A stretch of 10,540 nt of DNA from Candidatus Latescibacterota bacterium (lineage in GTDB: Bacteria > Latescibacterota > UBA2968 > UBA8231): NCBI GenBank assembly GCA_022827165.1, contig JAJDTN010000249.1:1-10540 (forward strand), given 5' to 3'. The position numbers and the translations under genes are program-made. Each line of letters begins with the position of its first letter. Position 1 is the stretch's first letter. The notes beneath the pieces were generated by a model. It did not search any database. It saw only the letters and a program-made list of their open reading frames with translations, and was not told the DNA's origin. Below are positions 1 to 6,513 of the stretch, piece after piece.

Positions 1-1260
1 GTCGACCTCGGCGGCCAGGGGAGACTCGAAGATGCCGGGGTCGTCGGCGCCGATGACGAGGTCCACGCCGGAGTCGAGGAAGCGGTGCACGGGGTGCAGT
101 TCCGGCCGGGGGATGCTGCCGAGGCGCAGGTTCGAGCTGGGGCAGGACTCGACGACCACGCCCAGGCGGGCCAGCTCTCCGAGGACGAACTCCTGGCGCC
201 GGCGCACCTGCTCCAGGCGGTCGTCGTCGTACGGTCTCCGGCAGAGGGCCGCGCGGTCCCGCCCCCGGAGGCTCTCGCCCTCGGCCTCCAGGGCCGCTGC
301 CGACACCTCCACGCCGGCGTCCTCCAGGCCCCGGCGGTGGCGCAGGTCGTAGTCGATCTGGTCGAGGCGCTCGGCCACCGGCTCCCACAGGTGGGAGACG
401 CCGCGCCGCCGCACCGAGACCTCCGGGTCCAGGCCCAGGGCGATGCAGTGGCCCAGGCGCCGGGAGCCGAGCTCGGCGGCCTCGTGGCACCAGCGCACGG
501 CGCTCTCCAGGGACTTGTCGAAGTAGATCTCGCCCACGTGGTAGAGGACCTCGAGGGCGGCCTGAGGATCGGCGTCGTTGTCCGCCGCCAGCCGCCGGAA
601 GAAGCCGCGCACACCCCGGGGGGGAAAGCCCTCCTCCACGTTGCAGAAGTCGACGCCCACCACGACTTCGGCCAGCTCCGGCCGGTCGGCCATCAGGCGG
701 CGCAGCAGGTCGTACGCCGGCAGCGGCGAGGAGCGCGGCAGGGAGGGCACGTAGCGGGGCTCGAAGCCGCCGCCCCGCGTTCGGAGGACGACTTCGGCGT
801 TGGTCCGGTGGAACTCGACGAAGCCCGGCAGGTCGCCCGTGCGGCCGAAGTGGGCCCGCATCTCCACGTAGCGCACGCCGCGGCCGCGGTGGTGGTCGAG
901 GGCGCGGCGCATCACCTCGCGGCCGCCGCAGAGCACGTGCCTCATGTAGTGGCGGCCGATGCAGATCAGCAGGCCGAACTTGGCCGAGAACCGCGCGAAG
1001 TCGGGACCGTCCTCCTCGGTGAAGACGTAGTGCCGGCGCAACTCCTCCACGGCGGCCGGGTCGCACCCGGCGGCGCGGCGGAACATGGCCTTCGGGTCGG
1101 GGCGCCGGCCGTAGGAGGCCTCGAAAGCCTCCACGTACGGGCTCCAGTCGATCTCGCCGGCGCGGCCGGCGGCCATCTCGATCAGGTCCTCCACCGAGAG
1201 GCAGCCGCCGGCGTGGACGTGCAGCTCGCAGCGCTTCAGGGGGGCGGTGGGGTCGGCCAT
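1..1260 (-). CDS. Adenosine deaminase-superfamily metal-dependent hydrolase, C-terminus cut by window start
   Basis: The reverse strand is open for 420 codons from the ATG at 1260 to base 1, with no stop, so the C-terminus lies outside. All signature motifs of the adenosine/AMP deaminase TIM barrel are present in order: HVH (H14, H16, metal ligands), HVGE (H241, and E244 as the general acid/base), GH (H271), ESCPSSN (371-377) and IGADDP (D406 metal ligand, D407). The family hydrolytically deaminates adenosine or related purines in the cytoplasm; the exact substrate here cannot be read. H271 and the ESCP motif are about 100 residues apart, whereas in classical adenosine deaminases the equivalent gap is about 20, so roughly 75-80 extra residues sit in this loop. 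No Shine-Dalgarno precedes the ATG; a -10-like TATCTT lies 6 bases upstream. It diverges from the aldo/keto reductase. Family call is firm, substrate unknown. Confidence 0.88.
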   Translation of the reverse strand, partial: MADPTAPLKRCELHVHAGGCLSVEDLIEMAAGRAGEIDWSPYVEAFEASYGRRPDPKAMFRRAAGCDPAAVEELRRHYVFTEEDGPDFARFSAKFGLLICIGRHYMRHVLCGGREVMRRALDHHRGRGVRYVEMRAHFGRTGDLPGFVEFHRTNAEVVLRTRGGGFEPRYVPSLPRSSPLPAYDLLRRLMADRPELAEVVVGVDFCNVEEGFPPRGVRGFFRRLAADNDADPQAALEVLYHVGEIYFDKSLESAVRWCHEAAELGSRRLGHCIALGLDPEVSVRRRGVSHLWEPVAERLDQIDYDLRHRRGLEDAGVEVSAAALEAEGESLRGRDRAALCRRPYDDDRLEQVRRRQEFVLGELARLGVVVESCPSSNLRLGSIPRPELHPVHRFLDSGVDLVIGADDPGIFESPLAAEVD

Positions 1261-1266
1261 GGCGGG

Positions 1267-1295
1267 AAGATAGGCCGCCGCCGGGACCGGGTCAG
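1267..1295 (-). promoter_or_regulatory. Promoter of the deaminase-like gene, predicted leaderless
   Basis: Read on the minus strand, CTGACC (1295-1290) resembles a -35 box with the TGAC core. A 17-base spacer separates it from TATCTT (1272-1267), a -10-like hexamer matching TATAAT at four positions. Only six bases lie between the hexamer and the ATG at 1260, so transcription should start at or beside the first base of the start codon. No ribosome binding site is present. It lies back to back with the promoter of the aldo/keto reductase. Confidence 0.55.
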
Positions 1296-1298
1296 CGC

Positions 1299-1327
1299 TG
1301 GAGCCCCGGTGCCGGAGGCGATACCTT
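1299..1327 (+). promoter_or_regulatory. Putative promoter of the aldo/keto reductase gene
   Basis: TACCTT (1322-1327) lies 8 bases before the ATG at 1336, and a poor -35 candidate TGGAGC (1299-1304) lies 17 bases further upstream. The GGAGG at 1314-1318 ends 17 bases before the ATG, too far for a normal Shine-Dalgarno. The arrangement parallels that at 1267-1272 and 4184-4189, which is the main reason for calling it. On its own the -35 would not be convincing. Confidence 0.35.
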
Positions 1328-1335
1328 CAGGCGCC

Positions 1336-2346
1336 ATGGAATACAGACGCATGGGCCGTTCCGGCCTCAAAGTCTCCGAGATCTGCCTGGGCACGATGAC
1401 CTTCGGCCACGGCGCCGACGAGGAGGAGTCGCGCCGCATCGTCGACCTGGCCATCGACGGTGGCGTGAACTTCTTCGACACGGCCAACACCTACGCCGGC
1501 ACCCTCTCGGAGCAGTACCTCGGCCGCGCCCTGGAGGGACGGCGCCGGGACCAGGTGATCGCCTCCAAGTTCTTCAACCCCATGGGGCCCGGCCCCAACG
1601 ACTCGGGCATGTCCCGGGTCCACGTCATGAACGCCGTGGAGGACAGCCTGCGGCGGCTGCGCACCGACTACATCGACCTCTACTACATCCACCACGTGGA
1701 CGTGCAGACGCCGATGGAGGAGATGCTGCGGGCCCAGGACGACCTGGTGCGCCAGGGCAAGGTGCGCTACACGGCGTGCAGCAACTACCCGGCCTGGCGG
1801 CTCATGGAGTGCCTGTGGATCAGCGACCACAACGGCTGGTCCCGCTTCGAGTGCTACCAGCCCCAGTACAGCCTGGTGGTCCGCGACATCGAGCAGGAGC
1901 TGATCCCCCTGTGCCGGCACAAGGGGCTCGGCGTCGTCGTGTGGTCGCCCCTGGGGGGCGGCTTCCTCACCGGCAAGTACCGCCCCGGCGAGCGCGTCTC
2001 CGCCGGCACCCGGTCGGAGGAGGGCTGGGCCTATCCGGCGACCTACTTCGCCGACAGCGCCGACCGCACCCTGGAGACGCTGCTGGAGGTGGCCGCGGAG
2101 CTGGAGCGCACGCCAGCGGAGGTGGCCGTGCGCTGGGTGCTGGAGCAGCCGGCGATCACGTCGGCCATCTGCGGCGCCCGCAACGTCGGGCAGCTGGGGG
2201 ACATCCTGGCCGCCGCCGGCTGGCGCCTGCCCGACGAGGCGCGGGCCCGGCTGGAAGAGGTGTCGCGGCTGCCTCTCCGCTACCCGGAGTCGATGCAGTC
2301 GGGGATGCGCGAGCGCCGCGACTCGGCGGTGCGCATGCCGGGGTGA
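1336..2346 (+). CDS. Aldo/keto reductase
   Basis: A 336-residue cytoplasmic NAD(P)H-dependent (beta/alpha)8-barrel oxidoreductase that interconverts aldehydes or ketones and alcohols. The catalytic tetrad is visible: D48 and Y53 in FFDTANTY, K78 in IASKFF, H119 in YIDLYYIHHVD. Family motifs follow in order: the N-terminal MGRSGLKVSEICLGTMTFG, CSNYPAW (S149, N150), the QPQYSL strand, WSPLGGGFLTGKY, and the C-terminal ICGARN cofactor region. Length is normal for the bacterial YajO/IolS-like aldo/keto reductases. The ATG at 1336 is chosen because family homology begins exactly there; the same frame stays open upstream only because it is antisense to the deaminase gene. It ends 98 bases before the convergent propeller gene. 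Physiological substrate is unknown; the nearby sugar-type oxidoreductases make a carbonyl sugar possible, but this is inference. Confidence 0.95.
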   Translation: MEYRRMGRSGLKVSEICLGTMTFGHGADEEESRRIVDLAIDGGVNFFDTANTYAGTLSEQYLGRALEGRRRDQVIASKFFNPMGPGPNDSGMSRVHVMNAVEDSLRRLRTDYIDLYYIHHVDVQTPMEEMLRAQDDLVRQGKVRYTACSNYPAWRLMECLWISDHNGWSRFECYQPQYSLVVRDIEQELIPLCRHKGLGVVVWSPLGGGFLTGKYRPGERVSAGTRSEEGWAYPATYFADSADRTLETLLEVAAELERTPAEVAVRWVLEQPAITSAICGARNVGQLGDILAAAGWRLPDEARARLEEVSRLPLRYPESMQSGMRERRDSAVRMPG

Positions 2347-2408
2347 ACCTCGCCCCGTCGGCAGCAGCCCTCGCCCCTCCGGCCTGCACAGCGCCCCGCT
2401 CCGGACGG

Positions 2409-2425
2409 GCGGCCACTCAGGCCGC
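2409..2425. terminator. GC hairpin between convergent genes, possible bidirectional terminator
   Basis: GCGGCC (2409-2414) and GGCCGC (2420-2425) form a perfect 6-bp stem with a 5-base loop, ACTCA. It sits in the 98-base gap between the convergent stop codons of the aldo/keto reductase (2346) and the propeller gene (2445). No T-tract follows on either strand, so a classical intrinsic terminator is not shown; position is the main argument. Confidence 0.3.
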
Positions 2426-2444
2426 GATCCGTATCTGACTCAGA

Positions 2445-3209
2445 TCAGGCGGATTCCCTGACGACCCGGCAGATGCGGGCCGTGTTGTCCTCGCAGTACC
2501 ACAGGTCGCCGTCGACGATGGTCATGCCGTGGCTCAGCGGCGCGTCGGCGGGCAGCACCAGGATCTCCACGCATTCGCCGGTAACCGTGTCGTAGCGGTA
2601 GACGCAGTTCAGAGTGGTGTCGTTGCACCACACCGTCCGCCGGGCGGGATCGGCCCAGGCCAGGCCGTGGGGCCGGTTGCCGAAGACCAGGGGGAACCAC
2701 GAGCAGCCGGCGATCGCCGGCCGGCCGGCGGCGTCGGGCTGCAGGTCGAGGCGGAAGATCTTCCGCGCCGGGGGCGAGGCCGCCCACAGGTGGCTGCCGT
2801 CCCACTCGAGGCCGTGGAAGCCGGTGTGCTGGCCGGTGACCGGCTCCTTGGAGAAGCCGACGATGCCGGTGCCCACGCCGCGGTGGTCGACGGAGTAGAC
2901 CTGGCCGTCGTCCTCGATCACCGTCAGGTCGGGGGCGTGGGTGCCCGACATGACGGTGATGCGCTCCCCTTGCCAGGGCATGACGGTGACGCCGCTGGGG
3001 CCGGTGGAGCCGGCGGCGAACTCGCTCTGCCGTCGTTGGCCCCGCGGGTCCTCCACCGTGATCAGGGCGCCGTCGCGCTGGTCGGCGGCCAGCAGCCGGT
3101 CGCCGGCGGCGTCGTACTGCAGGCCGTTCGGCTTGGCGGCCTCCTTCTCCAGCGTGAAGAGCACCTCCACCGAGGCCCGCCGCACCGGCACGTACGAGGG
3201 GGCCGGCAT
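2445..3209 (-). CDS. Beta-propeller protein, SMP-30/gluconolactonase-like
   Basis: A 254-residue protein with no signal peptide or membrane segment. A recurring strand motif [PFS]-[NSH]-G-[LVM] appears five times, roughly every 45-55 residues: PNGLQYD (27), PSGVTVM (71), FHGLEWD (131), PHGLAWA (180) and SHGMTIV (226), each followed by a LW/VW/LL-type strand such as HLWAAS and DLWYCED. This spacing is typical of SMP-30/gluconolactonase or NHL-type propellers. In those families the fold carries sugar-lactone hydrolysis at a divalent metal, or ligand binding. The catalytic metal ligands could not be assigned with certainty, so lactonase activity is a hypothesis. The ATG at 3209-3207 overlaps the upstream isomerase stop by one base (TGATG), implying translational coupling. 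The frame extends further upstream, but that part is antisense or out of frame with the isomerase gene and not homologous. Confidence 0.75.
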   Translation of the reverse strand: MPAPSYVPVRRASVEVLFTLEKEAAKPNGLQYDAAGDRLLAADQRDGALITVEDPRGQRRQSEFAAGSTGPSGVTVMPWQGERITVMSGTHAPDLTVIEDDGQVYSVDHRGVGTGIVGFSKEPVTGQHTGFHGLEWDGSHLWAASPPARKIFRLDLQPDAAGRPAIAGCSWFPLVFGNRPHGLAWADPARRTVWCNDTTLNCVYRYDTVTGECVEILVLPADAPLSHGMTIVDGDLWYCEDNTARICRVVRESA

Positions 3210-4072
3210 CAGTGGATCTCCACGCCGGCCCGCGCCGCGATGCGGTGGGCGTTGGCCGCGGCGAGGGGGTACTTCTCGTCCGGCAGGTGCTCCAGGAGCA
3301 TGTAGCCCTCGGGCTGGATCTTCTGCCAGCGCTGCAGCAGGTACCCCAGGTCGAGGTCGCCCTCGCCCGGGACCTCCTCGTCCACGTGGCTGACGAAGCC
3401 GCCGCGCACGGCCGCGTCCTTGAGGTGGCCGCAGCCGGCGATGGGCCCCATGTGCTCGAAGATGTGGTCGAGGCGGGGGCGCGAGTCGTAGACCTGGTGC
3501 ACGGCCTGGAAGTGGTTGGCGCAGTCCATGACCACCCGCAGGCGCTCCGAGCCGACCTCGGCGAGGAGGGAGGCGTTGGTCTCGGGCGAGTCCATGATCG
3601 TCAGCAGGTGGGTCTCGACGACCATGGTGACTCCCTCGGCCTCGGCCTTGGCGGCGATCCGCCGCAGCGACACCAGCAGGCGGTCCCGGCACTCGGGCCG
3701 GTGGTTCTCCGGGCCGGGGGCGTAGGACCCGGCCGGATTCAGACTCCCCGTGCGGATCAGGCAGTAGTGGGCGCCGAGGGCGGCCGAGACCTCGATGCCG
3801 CGGCCGATCGTGTCGAGCAGACGCGCCCGCACCGCCTGGTCGGGATCGAAGAGGCATTGGGAGTAGCCGATGCCGAACTGCACCAGGTCCATGCCGGCTT
3901 CCTCGAAGACCGAACGCACCCGGGCGCACTCATCGGGCGTGACCTCGCCGAGGATCTCGCCGCTGGCGTGGCTGCCGGCGCCGGTCAGTCCCAGGCCGGC
4001 GATGGCGGAGAGATGTGCGGGCGTGATGTCGCGGAAATCGGCGGGCAGCAGGCCCACCACTCCGAGGCGCAT
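3209..4072 (-). CDS. Sugar phosphate isomerase/epimerase-like TIM barrel (xylose isomerase-like)
   Basis: A 287-residue AP-endonuclease-2/xylose-isomerase-like TIM barrel, the family commonly annotated as sugar phosphate isomerase/epimerase. Putative divalent-metal ligands sit at the expected strand ends: E153 (VVETH), D183 (VMDCANHF), H216 (GHLKD) and E261 (LLEHL). The late GEGDLDLGYLLQRW segment is also typical. Family members isomerise or epimerise keto sugars and inosose-type cyclitols; some act on 3-keto-glycosides together with Gfo/Idh or GMC oxidoreductases, both of which are encoded divergently next door. The ATG at 4072 is supported by GGAG (minus strand, 4084-4081) spaced 8 bases away. 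It is the first gene of a two-gene unit with the propeller protein. The exact substrate cannot be inferred from the sequence alone. Confidence 0.88.
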   Translation of the reverse strand: MRLGVVGLLPADFRDITPAHLSAIAGLGLTGAGSHASGEILGEVTPDECARVRSVFEEAGMDLVQFGIGYSQCLFDPDQAVRARLLDTIGRGIEVSAALGAHYCLIRTGSLNPAGSYAPGPENHRPECRDRLLVSLRRIAAKAEAEGVTMVVETHLLTIMDSPETNASLLAEVGSERLRVVMDCANHFQAVHQVYDSRPRLDHIFEHMGPIAGCGHLKDAAVRGGFVSHVDEEVPGEGDLDLGYLLQRWQKIQPEGYMLLEHLPDEKYPLAAANAHRIAARAGVEIH

Positions 4073-4117
4073 GTCGAGGGCTCCGGGGTCGGTGGAAGAG
4101 GGGCGGGAAAGGGGGCA

Positions 4118-4147
4118 ATACTAAAGACCGTCCCTCGCGGCGGCCAA
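4118..4147 (-). promoter_or_regulatory. Promoter of the isomerase/propeller unit
   Basis: On the minus strand, TTGGCC (4147-4142) matches the -35 consensus at four positions and is followed, after an 18-base spacer, by TAGTAT (4123-4118), which matches -10 at four positions. The predicted start of transcription is near 4111, giving a leader of about 40 bases that carries the GGAG ribosome site before the ATG at 4072. It shares the 126-base intergenic region with the divergent membrane-protein promoter. Confidence 0.5.
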
Positions 4148-4160
4148 AGGGGCGGCCGGC

Positions 4161-4189
4161 TTTCGGTCCACCCGGGAGGCCGGTATCTT
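4161..4189 (+). promoter_or_regulatory. Putative promoter of the membrane protein-GMC-Gfo/Idh operon
   Basis: TATCTT (4184-4189) lies 9 bases before the ATG at 4199, leaving at most a few bases of leader. A GGGAGG at 4174-4179 is about 19 bases from the ATG and so unlikely to act as a ribosome site. The -35 candidate TTTCGG (4161-4166), 17 bases upstream of the hexamer, is poor. The call rests on the recurrence of the same hexamer and spacing before other first genes in the window. Confidence 0.4.
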
Positions 4190-4198
4190 TGCCGCCCC

Positions 4199-5011
4199 AT
4201 GCCGGTGGCCCTTCAGCTTCTCGTGACCGTCGTCTCCGGGCTCTACACCAGTCTCTGGGGCGCCTTCAAGGACTCCCCCTACGAGGGCTGGAAGCCGCGG
4301 ACCTTCCCGCGCAGCATCTGGTTCCACCTCGCCCTCTTCGCCTTGCTCTACCTGGTTCCGCCCTGGCGCGAGCGCCTCGGCGACCTGACCCTGTTCCAGT
4401 TGTTCTTCCTCATCATGGGACTCGAGCGCTTCCTGGCCGAGATCTACAAGGGCTTCTTCCGCACCGAGGACCAGGGGAAGTACTTCGTCCCGTCGCGCAT
4501 CACCTTCTTCGGCCGCCACGTGGGCAGCGACGCCGCCCGCTACGCCGCGGGCACGGCGATCGTCGCCGCCGTCTTCGCCGTCCTCTGGATCGAGATGCCG
4601 GTGGAGCGGTTCTGGGTCTTCCTGGTCACCGCCTATGCCACCGGCCTCCTCGTCTCCCTCGGCGGCGCCTACAAGGACGCCCCCTTCGAGGGCTTCCGGC
4701 CCCTGAAGTTCCAGCGCTCGGGGCTCGTGCTGGCCCTGCTCAGTCCTCTGTTCTACTTCGCCAATCCCGGGGGACCGGCGGTGGGTCTGGGGTTCCTGAT
4801 CTACATGAACGGCGGCCTCGAGCGCTTCGCTGTCGAGTACTACAAGACCTACGTGCAGCGCAACATGTCCGGGAAGTTCCGCCCCGACCTGCCGCGCCGC
4901 GAGGCCGAGCTGCGGATGCGGGAGCGCTTCCACTACGCGGCCCTGGTCATCATCGCCGCCCTGGCGGTCCTCTACATCGTGGAGGCGGTGCTCCCCGCCG
5001 CGCGGGGGTGA
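4199..5011 (+). CDS. Polytopic membrane protein with internal tandem duplication, family not recognised
   Basis: A 270-residue integral membrane protein. Hydrophobic stretches near residues 4-22, 40-55, 63-80, 115-131, 138-156, 174-189, 193-210 and 246-265 suggest about eight helices. Two homologous halves are obvious. GAFKDSPYEGWKP (21-33) recurs as GAYKDAPFEGFRP (156-168), GLERF (74-78) as GLERF (206-210), followed in each by E-x-x-YK or E-Y-YK and a GK[YF] (93, 225). The shift between copies is 132-135 residues. There are no cysteines, no haem motif and no transporter signature I recognise. The GLERF...E..YK helix end faintly recalls the C-terminal YG..RF..E..R of prolipoprotein diacylglyceryl transferase (Lgt), but other Lgt motifs are not seen. 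Its TGA overlaps the GMC start (TGATG), so the two are probably coupled. A role as membrane partner of that enzyme, or in lipid or head-group modification, is speculation. Confidence 0.85.
   Translation: MPVALQLLVTVVSGLYTSLWGAFKDSPYEGWKPRTFPRSIWFHLALFALLYLVPPWRERLGDLTLFQLFFLIMGLERFLAEIYKGFFRTEDQGKYFVPSRITFFGRHVGSDAARYAAGTAIVAAVFAVLWIEMPVERFWVFLVTAYATGLLVSLGGAYKDAPFEGFRPLKFQRSGLVLALLSPLFYFANPGGPAVGLGFLIYMNGGLERFAVEYYKTYVQRNMSGKFRPDLPRREAELRMRERFHYAALVIIAALAVLYIVEAVLPAARG
4241..4888 (+). repeat. Coding region of two diverged protein repeats within the membrane protein
   Basis: Repeat 1 spans about residues 15-98 (4241-4492) and repeat 2 about residues 150-230 (4646-4888). They share the acidic loop motif G-A-[FY]-K-D-[SA]-P-[YF]-E-G-[WF]-[KR]-P, a [KT]F.RS segment entering the next helix, the GLERF helix end and a GK loop. 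The similarity is at protein level and the nucleotide copies are well diverged, so this is an old duplication. Confidence 0.8.
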
Positions 5012-6513
5012 TGGCGTACGACGCCGTCGTCATCGGCTCCGGTTTCGGCGGCGCCTTCAGCGCCCTGGCCCTGACCGAGGCGGGACTGCGCGTGCTGCTG
5101 GTCGAGCGCGGCCGGCCGGTGCGCCGCGACGACGGCGACTGGGACCCGCGCCAGGTGCTCATCGGCGACCGCTACCGTGGCGCCTCTCCGGTCCAAGTGC
5201 GGCAGTACGGCGCCCGGCGGTACGCGCCGCTGCGGCCGATGGAGATGCTGGGAGGCAACTCCGTGGTCTACGGCGGCGCTTCCCTGCGCCTGCGCGAGGC
5301 CGACCTCGACCGGTGGCCGGTCTCATACCGGGAGCTGGAGCCCCACTACACCCGCGCCGAGGCGCTCCTCGACGTGCACGGCGAGGCCGGCGCCGACCCC
5401 TGCGAGCCCCGCAGGTCGGCGGCCTATCCGCGGGCGCCCGTCCCGTGCACGGAGCCGGCCCTGCGGCTGCGAGACGCCGCGCAGAGCCTCGGCTGGAGGC
5501 CCTTTCCCATCCCCCTGGCCCTCAACTTCTCCGACGAGTCCCGCCCCCGTTGCATCCTGTGCAACACCTGCGACGGCTTCCCCTGCAAGATCGAGGCGAA
5601 GAACGACCTCGCCGTGACCGTGCTGCGCCGGGCGGGGGAGTTGGGGCTCGAGGTCCGCGCCGGCCTGGCGGCCCTGCGCCTGCGCCTCGATGGGGGCCGC
5701 GCCACGGCGGTCGAATGCGTCGATCTCGAGACCGGGGCGGGTCACGAGATCGAGGCCGGCCGCTTCGTCGTCGCCGCCGGCGCCCTGCACTCGCCGGCGC
5801 TGCTGCTGCGCTCCGGCCTCGGCGAGGGGGGACGCCCGGGCGGCCGCTGGATCGGCCGGCGGCTGATGCGGCACTGCAACGCCGTGGTGGCCGGCCTCTT
5901 CCGCGCCCCCACGAACCCGCGCCAGGTCTTCCACAAGCAGCTCTGCCTCACCGAGTTCTACGACGACCTGCGCGCCGAGCTGGGCACGGCCACGGGGACG
6001 GTGCAGGACATCTACACTCCGGCGGCATCGGTGATCCGCCACCACGCGCCCCCCGGCCTCAAGAGGCTCGCCGGCTGGCTGTCCGCCTACATGCAGAACC
6101 TGCTGTGCGTCGCCGAGGACGACCCTTGCCCGGAGAACCGGGTCACCCTCTCCGACGAGACCGACCGCTTCGGCGCCCGGGTCCCGCGCGTCGACCACGA
6201 GTACAGCGCCGCCGACCTGCGCCGCCGGGATCACCTCGTGGCCCGGGCCCGCCGGCTGTTGCGCGCCGCCGGCGCCTGGACCACCCGGGTCTACGAGATC
6301 GACACCTTCTCCCACGGAGTCGGCTCCGTGGGCATGGCCGAGTCTCCCGACGAGGGCGCCCTGGACCCGCAATGCCGGCTCTGGGGGGTGGACAACCTGT
6401 GGGTCGTGGACGGCTCCTGCTTTGCCGCCAGCGGCGGCGTCAACCCGAGCCTGACGATCGCCGCCAACGCCCTGCGCGTGGCCCCGGCCATCGCCGGGAA
6501 GGAGCGGGGATGA
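5011..6513 (+). CDS. GMC-family FAD-dependent oxidoreductase with four-cysteine motif
   Basis: A 500-residue flavoprotein of the glucose-methanol-choline family, which oxidises alcohols, sugars or sterols. The N-terminal Rossmann FAD site is VIGSGFGGAFSA (G9, G11, G14) with E32 closing the ADP-ribose pocket (LLVERG). MEMLGGNSVVYGG (77-89) matches the GMC signature region. FVVAAGALHSPALLLRSG (252-269) is the second signature. The C-terminal domain has SHGVGS (H435) and GGVNPSLTIAANALR (N478), the usual His/Asn catalytic pair. Residues 181-192 carry C-x2-C-x2-C-x4-C (C181, C184, C187, C192) in a CNTCDGFPCK context, known from a subgroup of bacterial GMC dehydrogenases and possibly metal or Fe-S binding. 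No signal or Tat sequence is present, so it is likely cytoplasmic. It starts in the overlap TGATG with the membrane protein and ends in ATGA with the next gene. Substrate unknown. Confidence 0.93.
   Translation: MAYDAVVIGSGFGGAFSALALTEAGLRVLLVERGRPVRRDDGDWDPRQVLIGDRYRGASPVQVRQYGARRYAPLRPMEMLGGNSVVYGGASLRLREADLDRWPVSYRELEPHYTRAEALLDVHGEAGADPCEPRRSAAYPRAPVPCTEPALRLRDAAQSLGWRPFPIPLALNFSDESRPRCILCNTCDGFPCKIEAKNDLAVTVLRRAGELGLEVRAGLAALRLRLDGGRATAVECVDLETGAGHEIEAGRFVVAAGALHSPALLLRSGLGEGGRPGGRWIGRRLMRHCNAVVAGLFRAPTNPRQVFHKQLCLTEFYDDLRAELGTATGTVQDIYTPAASVIRHHAPPGLKRLAGWLSAYMQNLLCVAEDDPCPENRVTLSDETDRFGARVPRVDHEYSAADLRRRDHLVARARRLLRAAGAWTTRVYEIDTFSHGVGSVGMAESPDEGALDPQCRLWGVDNLWVVDGSCFAASGGVNPSLTIAANALRVAPAIAGKERG

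Noticed and set aside
85..1335. Long open frame on the plus strand continuous with the aldo/keto reductase
   Set aside because: It is antisense to a clearly conserved deaminase-like gene, rich in Ala/Val/His/Gly, has no family motif, and is open because of high GC. The reductase homology begins at 1336.
2347..2444. Small gene or RNA gene in the convergent gap
   Set aside because: Only a 6-bp hairpin stands out; there is no start codon with ribosome site and no tRNA-like or structured RNA pattern.
3212..4198. In-frame upstream extension of the membrane protein on the plus strand
   Set aside because: It is antisense to the isomerase gene and crosses the divergent promoter region; the hydrophobic protein begins at the ATG 4199.
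4189..5010. Long Arg/Pro-rich frames overlapping the membrane and GMC genes in other frames (similar ones at 5313-6509 and 6533-7588)
   Set aside because: Composition is the typical shifted-frame output of GC-rich genes (runs of R, P, G, A) with no motif; the true frames carry complete family signatures.
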